Below, piece after piece: positions 1 to 5,948 of a DNA stretch of 6,053 bases. Both the position numbers and the translations under genes were made by a program. Positions within the stretch are counted from its first letter, which is position 1, and each line of letters opens with the position of its first letter. The notes beneath the pieces are model-generated. The model had not been told where the DNA came from. It ran no database searches and saw only the letters and a list, made by a program, of their open reading frames with translations. Origin of the DNA: Pleurocapsa sp. MO_226.B13 (GTDB taxonomy: Bacteria > Cyanobacteriota > Cyanobacteriia > Cyanobacteriales > Xenococcaceae); assembly GCA_030064795.1 (NCBI GenBank), contig JASJEI010000572.1, forward strand, positions 1 through 6,053, in the 5' to 3' direction.

Positions 1-128
1 CCCTACGAATTTGGGGACTTTGACACGCTTACCCCTCACAATTGGGGCGGTCGGCGGGCAATAACCTCTGGCTAAAACTTATCCATTTGAATAAGGCTGA
101 CCAACTTTGACTAACTTTTTTGTAGCCC
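1..128 (-). mobile_element. End of an unidentified repeated mobile element, left copy
   Basis: Positions 2-128 are the exact reverse complement of 5927-6053 (127 of 127 bases), and similarity stops abruptly at 129/5926. The sequences beyond the two boundaries are unrelated: transposase coding sequence here, a regulator leader on the right. This is what two insertions of one element look like, with an outer end reading GGGCTACAAAAAAGTTAGTC on the minus strand. Two near-identical octamers, GTTAGTCA and GTTGGTCA, start 10 bp apart just inside the end and could be transposase-binding subterminal repeats (inference). The element continues off the window, so its family, length and transposase cannot be read. 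A frame on the minus strand stays open from GTG at 39 to the window edge and could be the start of its own gene. The first one or two G residues of the end may belong to the flank. Confidence 0.72.
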
Positions 129-663
129 CTCGCAATTGTCGTGAACCGAACTTTTTCGACTTCTCTGCCACTTCTACTGTTCTTTCAATCAAACGTCGAT
201 CTTTTTGATGAATAATCAAAGCTTGTCGAAATCTAACTAAGGTAGCCTGAGAAAAGGGAGCTTGTTCGCAATCAAGACAATCTACCACCAACTGCCATCG
301 TCTATCCATAGTCAGAGCTTCTATTGCTTCTGCGTCCGACGCCTTGGTATAGGCTTGTAGAATAACTGTCAAGGCTAGTTGTGCTGGCGGAACAGGAGGA
401 TGCCCTTTGTCTGCTTCTGCATACATCGAAGCTAATTCTTCTTGAAAGTCTTCATCAAAGAGTAAATGGCGGGTTGACCGCAAGAACACAAAGAGTTTGG
501 CTCTTTTGATGCGTTTAATGATTTTCTGTTCAGTCTCAGACAATTCAATGGGCGGATTCCAGGTCATAGGGCGCATAGGGGCTATGATTTCTACTCCTCC
601 GAAACGGCTTACTTTGTTGATCCTATTTCGAGCACCCAAAGTCTTGTCACTCGCGAGAGTCAA
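79..663 (-). pseudogene. IS1182-family transposase, N-terminal fragment interrupted by another element
   Basis: Residues 30-178 resemble the N-terminal part of IS1182-type transposases, including the InsH N-terminal/DUF772-type region at about residues 80-150 (GHPPVPPAQLALTVILQAYT, then SDAEAIEALTMDRRW and FSQATLVRFRQALI). Native sequence ends at FGSRQLR (residues 172-178, near position 130). The last 16 residues, GATKKLVKVGQPYSNG, are read from the inserted element up to a TAA at 79-81. Family members usually run to about 450-550 residues. The DDE catalytic domain is absent, so the fragment cannot be an active transposase. The longest frame starts at TTG (663). ATG at 576 or 567 are better start codons, with a GGAGGAG at 594-600 that lies rather far from ATG 576 (17 nt). 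The family call rests on remembered motifs and is fairly secure; the individual IS name is unknown. Confidence 0.82.
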
Positions 664-853
664 GATTTCTCAATCTTGTAGTGTTTTTAGTGTTAGTAAA
701 GATTACTAGCGCTAACAGAGTTGTGATAATCGCGAAATATTTTCAATATTTTTAGAGAACCTTCAAATCGCTCGACAGTACATCAGTCTTGGTTTTTGAT
801 TACTGAATCGGTGTTCTAGACGGGCAAACTTAGGCATTGTCAGGCGCAGTGTT
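664..853. other. Intergenic region, probably containing the boundary of the IS1182-type element
   Basis: These 190 bp lie upstream of the broken transposase and downstream of the siderophore-binding protein gene. One terminal inverted repeat of the IS1182-type element should lie here, but its partner is not in the window, so the boundary cannot be placed. Visible structure is limited to short imperfect signals: an AT-only inverted repeat at 735-751 (AAATATT, 3-nt spacer, AATATTT) and a 6-bp one at 694-708 (TAGTAA, 3-nt spacer, TTACTA). No convincing GC-rich terminator follows the binding-protein gene, and no small gene is apparent. Confidence 0.4.
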
Positions 854-2056
854 CTAACTCGATGATTCTGGTGAAGTCTCCTGTTCCTGGTCGCTAACTA
901 AGTACTTATATAAGTCATCAATTACACTATGAGCAGCTAGAATATTGCCACCCCACCAAGCTACACGATTGACCACGTATACCCGATCTTTCTGCACTAC
1001 ATCAAGCTGCTTCCATAAAGGCATTTCTCGAACTCGGTCGAGTTCTTGCAGATTAGAAAGCCCATATTCATCTGTTTGAATAGCTCCGATAAATAAGATG
1101 TCGCTTTCAAGCTGTGGCAAATATTCAATCGAAAATGAAGTCGAAGATGACCCATATGTTTGAAATCCCATGTCATCTAGGATGCTTCCAGGAAATGAGT
1201 CTTTGTCAGGTATCGAGAAACCGCCTGAGTCAATCCCATCAACGTACAGTACACGAAGCTGTTGATGACAATCTTTTGATGAAGCGTGTTTGAGAGACGT
1301 TGGGCAAAAATCATCATCTATTTTTTGCTTTAAATCTTCTATTCTGAGATAGTAATCATTCATCAGTTGCTCGGCTAATTCTGTTTTATTAAACAAATCA
1401 GCAATCTCGTAAAAGTGTTGCTTCCAGTCATACGAAATCTCTCTATACGGTAATACGATTGTCGGGGCAATCTGTGAAAGTTGCGGATAGAGTGAGTTAA
1501 CTGACGACCATGATGGGCTAACAATCAGATCTGGCTCAAGCAGTAAAGTTCTTTCGAGATCGACCCCACTTCCGCCAACAGGAATTATCTCGATCCCCTG
1601 AATTTTATCCTTTAAGTATAGGTCAGGAGCCTCTGAGAATGTATGAGGAATTATAGCTCCAGTCGGCTGAATACTTAGTGCTAGGGCATTACTTAAGGTT
1701 GCGATATTGATGATCGCAATTCTTTTTGGTTCCATAGGAATACAGGTTTCTCCCATCACATGACTCACTAGACGGCAATCAGTTGGGGCTGTTTGAGAAT
1801 CCCTTGGCTGGTTTTGGTTAGTTGTGGTACTGGTACAGGCTGAGACGATCGCTATGGTAAGTAAGAGCAACAGACATTGATTTGTCCGTTTGCCTCTTTT
1901 TTTGACCCCCCTTAATCCCCCCTTCGTAAGGGGGGAAACCATGTCTAACTCCCTCCCCTTTAGAAGGGGAGGGCTGGGGTGGGGTCGATCGCCTTTGTTT
2001 AATCTTCTAAGCGATCGCTTCCACCATCTCATCCAATTATCGAGCGACTTGTTCAT
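854..2056 (-). CDS. Iron-siderophore ABC transporter substrate-binding lipoprotein (FecB/FhuD-like)
   Basis: This is the periplasmic binding component of a ferric-siderophore ABC importer: it takes the ferric siderophore from the outer-membrane receptor and delivers it to an inner-membrane permease. The protein has 400 residues. A hydrophobic stretch CLLLLLTIAIVSAC (61-74) ends in a lipobox with Cys74 as the likely lipidated residue, followed by a Thr/Asn/Gln-rich linker. The Peripla_BP_2 fold spans about 108-380, with the family-like entry GETCIPMEPKRIAII (102-116) and LLEPDLIVSPSW (172-183). The N-terminus is odd: about 60 residues precede the hydrophobic core, and residues 22-51 (PHPSPPLLKGRE, then PLTKGGLRGV) are read from a hairpin repeat. 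The true start may be ATG 2056, or ATG 1942 inside the repeat; neither has a clear ribosome binding site. It lies 80 bp downstream of the receptor gene on the same strand, so they could be co-transcribed. No permease or ATPase gene is present. Function is secure; the siderophore specificity is unknown. Confidence 0.92.
   Translation of the reverse strand: MNKSLDNWMRWWKRSLRRLNKGDRPHPSPPLLKGRELDMVSPLTKGGLRGVKKRGKRTNQCLLLLLTIAIVSACTSTTTNQNQPRDSQTAPTDCRLVSHVMGETCIPMEPKRIAIINIATLSNALALSIQPTGAIIPHTFSEAPDLYLKDKIQGIEIIPVGGSGVDLERTLLLEPDLIVSPSWSSVNSLYPQLSQIAPTIVLPYREISYDWKQHFYEIADLFNKTELAEQLMNDYYLRIEDLKQKIDDDFCPTSLKHASSKDCHQQLRVLYVDGIDSGGFSIPDKDSFPGSILDDMGFQTYGSSSTSFSIEYLPQLESDILFIGAIQTDEYGLSNLQELDRVREMPLWKQLDVVQKDRVYVVNRVAWWGGNILAAHSVIDDLYKYLVSDQEQETSPESSS
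1904..1986. repeat. GC-rich double-hairpin repeat within the coding region
   Basis: This 83-bp segment is bounded by GACCCC and GGGGTC, which are mutually inverted. It contains two perfect hairpins: CCCCCCTT-CGT-AAGGGGGG (1917-1935, 8-bp stem) and CCCTCCCCTT-TAG-AAGGGGAGGG (1951-1973, 10-bp stem). Its composition contrasts sharply with the surrounding AT-rich gene. Such repeats, whose translations contain strings like PSPPLLKGRE and PLTKGGLRG, are familiar as dispersed small palindromic repeats in cyanobacteria (established pattern, recalled rather than searched). Here it sits between the basic N-terminus and the signal peptide of the binding protein, and the reading frame stays open through it. 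It may be a mobile miniature repeat that entered the gene. Confidence 0.65.
2011..2018. repeat. HIP1 palindrome GCGATCGC
   Basis: A perfect GCGATCGC octamer near the start of the binding-protein gene. Further copies lie at 5424-5431, 5656-5663 and 5684-5691 within the regulator gene. Four in 6 kb is far above chance and is a recognised mark of many cyanobacterial genomes. It supports the taxonomic reading; no local function is implied. Confidence 0.9.
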
Positions 2057-2100
2057 TAAATAAACGGTATATTTTAGACATGAGTAAAGGAGACGGAGAG

Positions 2101-2134
2101 AGCTTAGAGCTTATGAATTATAGCTTAGAGCTTA
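2101..2134. repeat. 13-bp direct repeats AGCTTAGAGCTTA around a TATAAT box
   Basis: AGCTTAGAGCTTA occurs at 2101-2113 and again at 2122-2134, a period of 21 bp, in the 80-bp gap between the receptor stop and the binding-protein start. On the minus strand a perfect TATAAT (2117-2122) lies between the copies, correctly oriented for the binding-protein gene and about 60 bp upstream of its ATG. No good -35 hexamer is visible 16-18 bp upstream. The repeats could bind a regulator or be simple tandem duplication debris. The promoter call is weak because the region is AT-rich. Confidence 0.35.
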
Positions 2135-2136
2135 AA

Positions 2137-4770
2137 TTAAAACTCTACCGAAACCGTACCCAGTACCGTAAACGGCGCACCAGGAGAAACTGACCTTCTA
2201 CCTGCCGTACCTTCAATAAATTCAGCATCAAGAAGATTTTGAAAATTCAGGGCGAACCGATATTTTTCTCGTTCGTAATAAATTGCAGCATCAACACGAA
2301 CATAGTCGTCAACGAAGAAAGTATTCTCTCTATCTCCCGTCCGTTCGCCGACATAGAAAACTCCCGCGCCAAATCCCAATCCTGCCAGACTGCCTTGTTG
2401 CAGTTTATAGGTCGTCCAGAGATTAAAATTATTTTCTGGTACGTTGACAAGAAGATTGCCCACAGGAATCTCATTATCCTCTGTCACTTCCGCATCAGTA
2501 TAGGCATAACCTGCAAAAATATTCCAGCCAGGCAAAATTTCTCCTTGAATATCTAATTCGATGCCTCGACTTCTTTGTTCTCCCGTTTGAACGGAAAAAT
2601 CAGGATTATCAGGGTCTTCTGTCGTTACATTGGTTAGGGTCGTATCATAGAAAGCCAGCGTTGAAAACAGACGATCTTGAATAATTTCGGTTTTTACTCC
2701 AATTTCAAACCCCGTTCCCCGTTCGGGATCGAATTGCTCACCATCGACATTTGTACCGAATGTTGGAGTAAAGGAGCGAGTATAGCTGGCATAGAGAGAA
2801 ACGGGTTCTACTGGGCGATAGACAATGCCAACGCGAGGAGAAAATGCATCTGCATTCGTTTCTGAGACTTCAGCATCATCAGTTAGAGGTTCAAATTCAT
2901 TGGTAAAAGTATCAAATCTTCCTCCCACAACTAGCTGAAGATTGTCGAAGATAGCAATCTGGTCTTGTAAATAAATTCCAAACGTCTCAGTCCTCTCTTC
3001 AAAGGGTTCTCGAACTGTAAATTCGTCAAAGGTAAAGTCTCTTGAAGGGTTAAAAATATCAATTGTTGCTCCATCTGCTCTTGTGCCTTCAAAGTCATTA
3101 CGTATATTGACATATTCCAAGCCAAATAGAAGCGTATGCTCGATCACGCCCGTATTAAACTCAGCAATTAAATCGTTTTGAAAAGCAAAATTTTCAAAGT
3201 CCTGATCTGAGCTAAATTCTGTTACAGGAAAATTGCGGTCATCCTCCGACTCACCAGAAATATTTCTAGTAAAGCCATCACCTTCAAAAGTGGTAACGTA
3301 GCGTAGACGTGAACGTAGCGATAGATTATCGTTAAAACGATGGTCGAGATAGAGTTCAGTACGGGTGTCTTCAAAATCTATTCGCGCATCGGGATCGCCC
3401 AGAAAGGTATCAAAGGGAATATCGGCAACTTCATCATCGCTTAAAACTACCAGTCCGTTATCTCTCGGTCGACTGCTAGTTAGATAAGAAAACTCTAAAG
3501 TTAATTCTGTGTCAGGGCTAATTTCCCAAGATAACGTTGGCGCGACAAAAAATATCTCATTCTCTATGCCATCGCGAAAGCTACCCGAGTTTTCATAAGA
3601 AGCGTTTAAACGATATGCCAGATTTCCGTTTTCCGTTAAAGGTCCTGAAAAATCTAGAGTCGGGCGGTAAAAGTCAAAACCACCTGCCGTAAACGCAACC
3701 TCATAAAACGGCTCCCGTAACGGCTGCTTAGTCACAAAGTTAATAGTGCCTGATGGTTCGGCTTGTCCGAATAAAACTGATGCGGGTCCTTTCAGCACTT
3801 CCACCCGCTCGATATTGGCTAACTCCGTTTCGGTACGAGTCGAGAAATCAGCATTGCGAAAGCCATTAAGAAACCTCTCGGCTTCAAAACCCCGAAGAAT
3901 AAACTGTTCGGCACGATTTTGACTGCTTGAGAGACTTACCCCAGCAGCATTTCGCACGATGTCACGCACGTTAGTCGCTCCTTGGTCTTCGATTACCTGC
4001 TGCGGTACTACCTGAACCGAAGAGGGCGTATCCCGAATTGGCACATCAGTTCTTAGGGTGCTACTAGCATTGGGTACATAGTAAGCATCTTCGTCTTCTG
4101 CTTCACCAGTGGCAATAACCTCAATCTCTTCCACTGGCTCTTCTGCCGTAGTATCTTGGGGAGTGACGCTTAAAACTAAATCGTCTCTTCCTGGTACTAC
4201 CTCCGCGCTGGGTGTCTGGTTAGTTCCCGTAATGGTCACGCGGATACTGGTTTCATCTACCCTGTTGACCGTAATCCTGCTAATCCCTGGTGCGGGGTTG
4301 AGTTCCTCGATCCCTCTTCTAATCGAGAATGCCAGGGTTGCATCGAGGATATCGATTACTAAATTGTTTCCTTGAGGCAAAATCAAGGGTACTAGTCTTT
4401 CACTTCCAGCCACCGTTTCTAGAACTAACTCCAATCCCGTCTCGGTTGGATTAATCTCTACTCCCGTAATCCGCCTTACTCCCTGAGCCACTAGACCCCC
4501 AGCCATATCTTCTTGTAGGGGCGTTCTTCCCCCCTCACTAAAGGAGGATGTGGGGGGTTCTACCTCTGCTCCCCCTGCATCCTCCGCTCCCTCCGCCCTT
4601 AATGTCTCCCTTATCCCCCTTGTCCCTGCGTCTACAGATGTCCCCTCTGCTCTGGAAATCTTCTCTTCTGCTGCTATTACTTTGTTGGACAATGCAAACA
4701 ATATTATTGATAAAATAATGCTACGTAGTAAACGATCGCATCTTAAGAAAAAACAATAATGTAATTTCAC
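2137..4770 (-). CDS. TonB-dependent siderophore receptor with N-terminal AMIN domain
   Basis: This outer-membrane transporter imports a ferric siderophore using energy from TonB-ExbBD. The protein has 877 residues. A signal peptide (about 1-34) has hydrophobic core SIILSIILFALS and a likely cleavage after VIAA. Residues 40-93 are a low-complexity linker. An AMIN domain lies at about 98-205 (ITGVEINPTETGLELVLET at 101-119, then LVIDILDATL). A TonB-box-like EEIEVIATGE follows at 214-223. The plug (about 235-352) includes TPSSVQVVPQQVI and the hallmark run VEVLKGPASVLFGQAEPSGT (323-342). The 22-strand-type barrel spans about 355-877 and ends in Phe, with a conserved-looking final strand PFTVLGTVSVEF. 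The order AMIN, TonB box, plug, barrel is characteristic of cyanobacterial FhuA/IutA-like receptors. The start is GTG at 4770, supported by GAAGGAG 5 nt upstream. The preceding gap holds regulator-like repeats. The hydroxamate or other ligand cannot be assigned from sequence alone. Confidence 0.96.
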   Translation of the reverse strand: MKLHYCFFLRCDRLLRSIILSIILFALSNKVIAAEEKISRAEGTSVDAGTRGIRETLRAEGAEDAGGAEVEPPTSSFSEGGRTPLQEDMAGGLVAQGVRRITGVEINPTETGLELVLETVAGSERLVPLILPQGNNLVIDILDATLAFSIRRGIEELNPAPGISRITVNRVDETSIRVTITGTNQTPSAEVVPGRDDLVLSVTPQDTTAEEPVEEIEVIATGEAEDEDAYYVPNASSTLRTDVPIRDTPSSVQVVPQQVIEDQGATNVRDIVRNAAGVSLSSSQNRAEQFILRGFEAERFLNGFRNADFSTRTETELANIERVEVLKGPASVLFGQAEPSGTINFVTKQPLREPFYEVAFTAGGFDFYRPTLDFSGPLTENGNLAYRLNASYENSGSFRDGIENEIFFVAPTLSWEISPDTELTLEFSYLTSSRPRDNGLVVLSDDEVADIPFDTFLGDPDARIDFEDTRTELYLDHRFNDNLSLRSRLRYVTTFEGDGFTRNISGESEDDRNFPVTEFSSDQDFENFAFQNDLIAEFNTGVIEHTLLFGLEYVNIRNDFEGTRADGATIDIFNPSRDFTFDEFTVREPFEERTETFGIYLQDQIAIFDNLQLVVGGRFDTFTNEFEPLTDDAEVSETNADAFSPRVGIVYRPVEPVSLYASYTRSFTPTFGTNVDGEQFDPERGTGFEIGVKTEIIQDRLFSTLAFYDTTLTNVTTEDPDNPDFSVQTGEQRSRGIELDIQGEILPGWNIFAGYAYTDAEVTEDNEIPVGNLLVNVPENNFNLWTTYKLQQGSLAGLGFGAGVFYVGERTGDRENTFFVDDYVRVDAAIYYEREKYRFALNFQNLLDAEFIEGTAGRRSVSPGAPFTVLGTVSVEF
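4523..4660 (-). repeat. Low-complexity, repeat-derived linker segment in the receptor
   Basis: This stretch encodes roughly receptor residues 37-83, between signal peptide and AMIN domain. On the minus strand it begins with purine-rich GGGA/GGAG runs (about 4565-4630), giving AEG/GAE-rich residues. It continues into a C-run/G-run palindromic segment (about 4528-4559: GAACCCCCCACATCC, then TTAGTGAGGGGGG) giving EPPTSSFSEGGR. Both types resemble dispersed cyanobacterial intergenic repeats. The C/G segment is similar in style to the hairpin repeat in the binding-protein gene. It is probably an unstructured tether of no catalytic importance. Confidence 0.5.
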
Positions 4771-4775
4771 TTTTA

Positions 4776-4782
4776 CTCCTTC
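4776..4782 (-). promoter_or_regulatory. Ribosome binding site fixing the GTG start of the receptor
   Basis: GAAGGAG lies 5 nt upstream of the GTG at 4770-4768. It is the only good Shine-Dalgarno sequence next to the start of the three uptake genes. It decides for the GTG, and the signal peptide begins correctly from there. Confidence 0.75.
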
Positions 4783-4789
4783 ACACTAA

Positions 4790-4804
4790 TAAAAATAATT
4801 CTCA
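4790..4804 (-). promoter_or_regulatory. Candidate Fur box upstream of the receptor
   Basis: TGAGAATTATTTTTA on the minus strand matches the classical 7-1-7 Fur motif TGATAATnATTATCA at 11 of 14 defined positions. It lies between the candidate promoter and the ribosome binding site, where bound Fur-Fe(II) would block transcription. Another imperfect match (9 of 14) starts with TGATAA at 4830 and overlaps the candidate -10. AT-rich DNA gives such matches by chance, but a Fur site is expected before a siderophore receptor gene. Confidence 0.4.
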
Positions 4805-4823
4805 AGTATTTCAGAATACATTA

Positions 4824-4853
4824 GTTATCAGTGGTTTTTACGGAGATTTTGAA
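4824..4853 (-). promoter_or_regulatory. Candidate receptor promoter
   Basis: On the minus strand, TTCAAA (4848-4853) and GATAAC (4824-4829) are 18 bp apart. Each matches four of six sigma-70 consensus positions. Transcription would start near 4817, giving a leader of about 47 nt. Both hexamers are weak, as expected for an activator-dependent promoter, and the -35 abuts and slightly overlaps the proximal 17-bp repeat, the usual position for a class II AraC-type activator. No mapping data exist here, so this is inference. Confidence 0.35.
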
Positions 4854-4887
4854 CCCCAGAGGGAATATTCTGAACCCCAGAGGGAAT
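4850..4887 (-). promoter_or_regulatory. Two 17-bp direct repeats, candidate AraC/PchR-type operator
   Basis: ATTCCCTCTGGGGTTCA (minus strand) occurs identically at 4871-4887 and 4850-4866, a period of exactly 21 bp, or two helical turns. AraC-family proteins bind through two helix-turn-helix motifs to such same-face direct repeats next to -35 boxes. The pair lies between the AraC-type gene and the receptor gene, 80 bp upstream of the receptor start. The GC-rich core CCCTCTGGGGTTC stands out from the AT-rich surroundings. The likely binder is the neighbouring regulator; this assignment is inference. Confidence 0.6.
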
Positions 4888-4898
4888 TTTTCCGCGCT

Positions 4899-5906
4899 TT
4901 ATTCTGCCCATCCCTGCTGTTGTTTCATAAACGCCTTGGGATTAACACCAAATTTTTTTCTAAATGCAATCGCAAAATTACTTCGGCTAGCATAACCCGC
5001 TTTTTTTGCCACTTGAGCGACATTTAGCTTTCGTTCCAACAAAAGCTGCCGGGCATATTCCATGCGTTGTTGATATAAGTAACCAAATACTGTTGTATCC
5101 AACACCTCGCGAAAACCACGTTTGAGTGTGTATTCATTTGAGCCAATTAGTCGAGCTAATTCAGCCAAAGAAGGGGGATTATCTAAACTATTGCTCAAAA
5201 TTTCCCTGGCATGATAAATACGATCTATGTCGTCGGGATTGAGAGTCAAGACAGAACGCTTGCTTTGATGCCGTTCCCGTTCATCTTCGATTAATAATGC
5301 CATCAGTTCCCACACTTTACTTTCCAAATAGATCTTTTTGGTAATGCCCATATACGGACAGTGCAAAATTTGATGTAGCACCGTTTGCATAGCTACTGTA
5401 GTTGTACCAATGCAGTTATAGTAGCGATCGCTCGAGCGCATCAGATGTTCTACTAGTTCTATAGACGCTAATTCACAATCTCCTAAAAAAGCTTGAAATA
5501 ACTCTGGCTCAATATGAACACCTACTCTCATAATTAGTTCTGTTGTGGATCTTTCCCACCTTTCAATCGATGCTGTCCCACTACCAAATAGCTCATATTG
5601 TCCCGCAACGGTTGAGTGATTATGCAAGAATTTCCCTATATGCGCGGATTTTCCTGCGATCGCAAAATTAAATTCTATGACATGCGATCGCTCTGGAGAT
5701 TGAACGATTACATAATCATGTAAATGGTAGCGAGTTATGTCTAATACTATTCCTTGCCGTAGCTGAATCTGACGATAAGTACCTTGTCCTAATTCTTCTG
5801 GATATTGCCAAGTAACGTCAAATTTGTCATTATGGTTTAAATTTGGCTGACGTTGGGTTTCATAAATTAAATCCCAATAGTCTTGTTGTGAAATGGTGAC
5901 GGGCAT
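4899..5906 (-). CDS. AraC-family transcriptional regulator, PchR-like
   Basis: This cytoplasmic DNA-binding protein probably activates the downstream receptor and binding-protein genes in response to a ferric siderophore. It has 335 residues. The C-terminal AraC domain (about 222-330) shows both helix-turn-helix units: SLAELARLIGSNEYTLKRGF (246-265) and VAQVAKKAGYASRSNFAIAF (296-315), followed by the typical KKFGVNPKAF. The N-terminal 200 residues lack the AraC sugar-binding signature and resemble the sensing domain of PchR-type iron regulators (family knowledge). The gene is followed after 128 bp by the receptor, a usual pairing in cyanobacteria. The start at ATG 5906 is the first methionine and gives an ordinary N-terminus, but no Shine-Dalgarno sequence precedes it. 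The mobile-element end lies only 20 bp upstream, so the native promoter has been separated from the gene. The gene itself looks intact and contains three HIP1 sites. Confidence 0.93.
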   Translation of the reverse strand: MPVTISQQDYWDLIYETQRQPNLNHNDKFDVTWQYPEELGQGTYRQIQLRQGIVLDITRYHLHDYVIVQSPERSHVIEFNFAIAGKSAHIGKFLHNHSTVAGQYELFGSGTASIERWERSTTELIMRVGVHIEPELFQAFLGDCELASIELVEHLMRSSDRYYNCIGTTTVAMQTVLHQILHCPYMGITKKIYLESKVWELMALLIEDERERHQSKRSVLTLNPDDIDRIYHAREILSNSLDNPPSLAELARLIGSNEYTLKRGFREVLDTTVFGYLYQQRMEYARQLLLERKLNVAQVAKKAGYASRSNFAIAFRKKFGVNPKAFMKQQQGWAE

Positions 5907-5919
5907 TTTTTAAGTAGCA

Positions 5920-5948
5920 AGTAGAAGGGCTACAAAAAAGTTAGTCAA
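5920..5948 (-). promoter_or_regulatory. Possible hybrid promoter formed by the mobile-element end
   Basis: On the minus strand, TTGACT (5943-5948, inside the element end, 5 of 6 to consensus) is followed after 17 bp by TCTACT (5920-5925, in the flank, 4 of 6). An outward -35 in an element end paired with a flanking -10 is a known way for insertions to activate neighbours. The start site would be near 5913, leaving a leader of only about 6 nt before the regulator ATG, which weakens the case. Confidence 0.3.

Noticed and set aside
661..678. CAAGAT/ATCTTG inverted repeat at the TTG start of the transposase fragment
   Set aside because: A 6-bp stem is short enough to arise by chance and no partner site indicates an element terminus.
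497..709. Plus-strand open frame opposite the transposase
   Set aside because: It lies antisense to recognisable transposase sequence and its product has no recognisable features.
735..751. AT-only hairpin followed by Ts as a terminator
   Set aside because: A 7-bp A/T stem is too weak, and its T-run is on the plus strand, opposite to the neighbouring genes.
1917..1973. The two GC-rich hairpins as transcription terminators
   Set aside because: They lie inside the binding-protein gene and are not followed by a T-run on the coding strand; the dispersed-repeat explanation is better.
2037..2081. Overlapping small frame (MSKIYRLFNEQVAR) starting 25 bp before the binding-protein ATG
   Set aside because: No ribosome site, 14 codons only, and nothing suggests leader-peptide control.
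2239..3125. Short open frames inside the receptor gene on both strands (2239-2556, 2247-2474, 2677-2865, 2931-3125)
   Set aside because: They overlap clearly coding beta-barrel sequence in other frames and have no family features or ribosome sites.
4109..4759. Plus-strand open frames opposite the receptor N-terminus (4109-4375, 4550-4759)
   Set aside because: They are mirrors of the AMIN and linker coding sequence; the Ser/Ala/Pro-rich product reflects composition.
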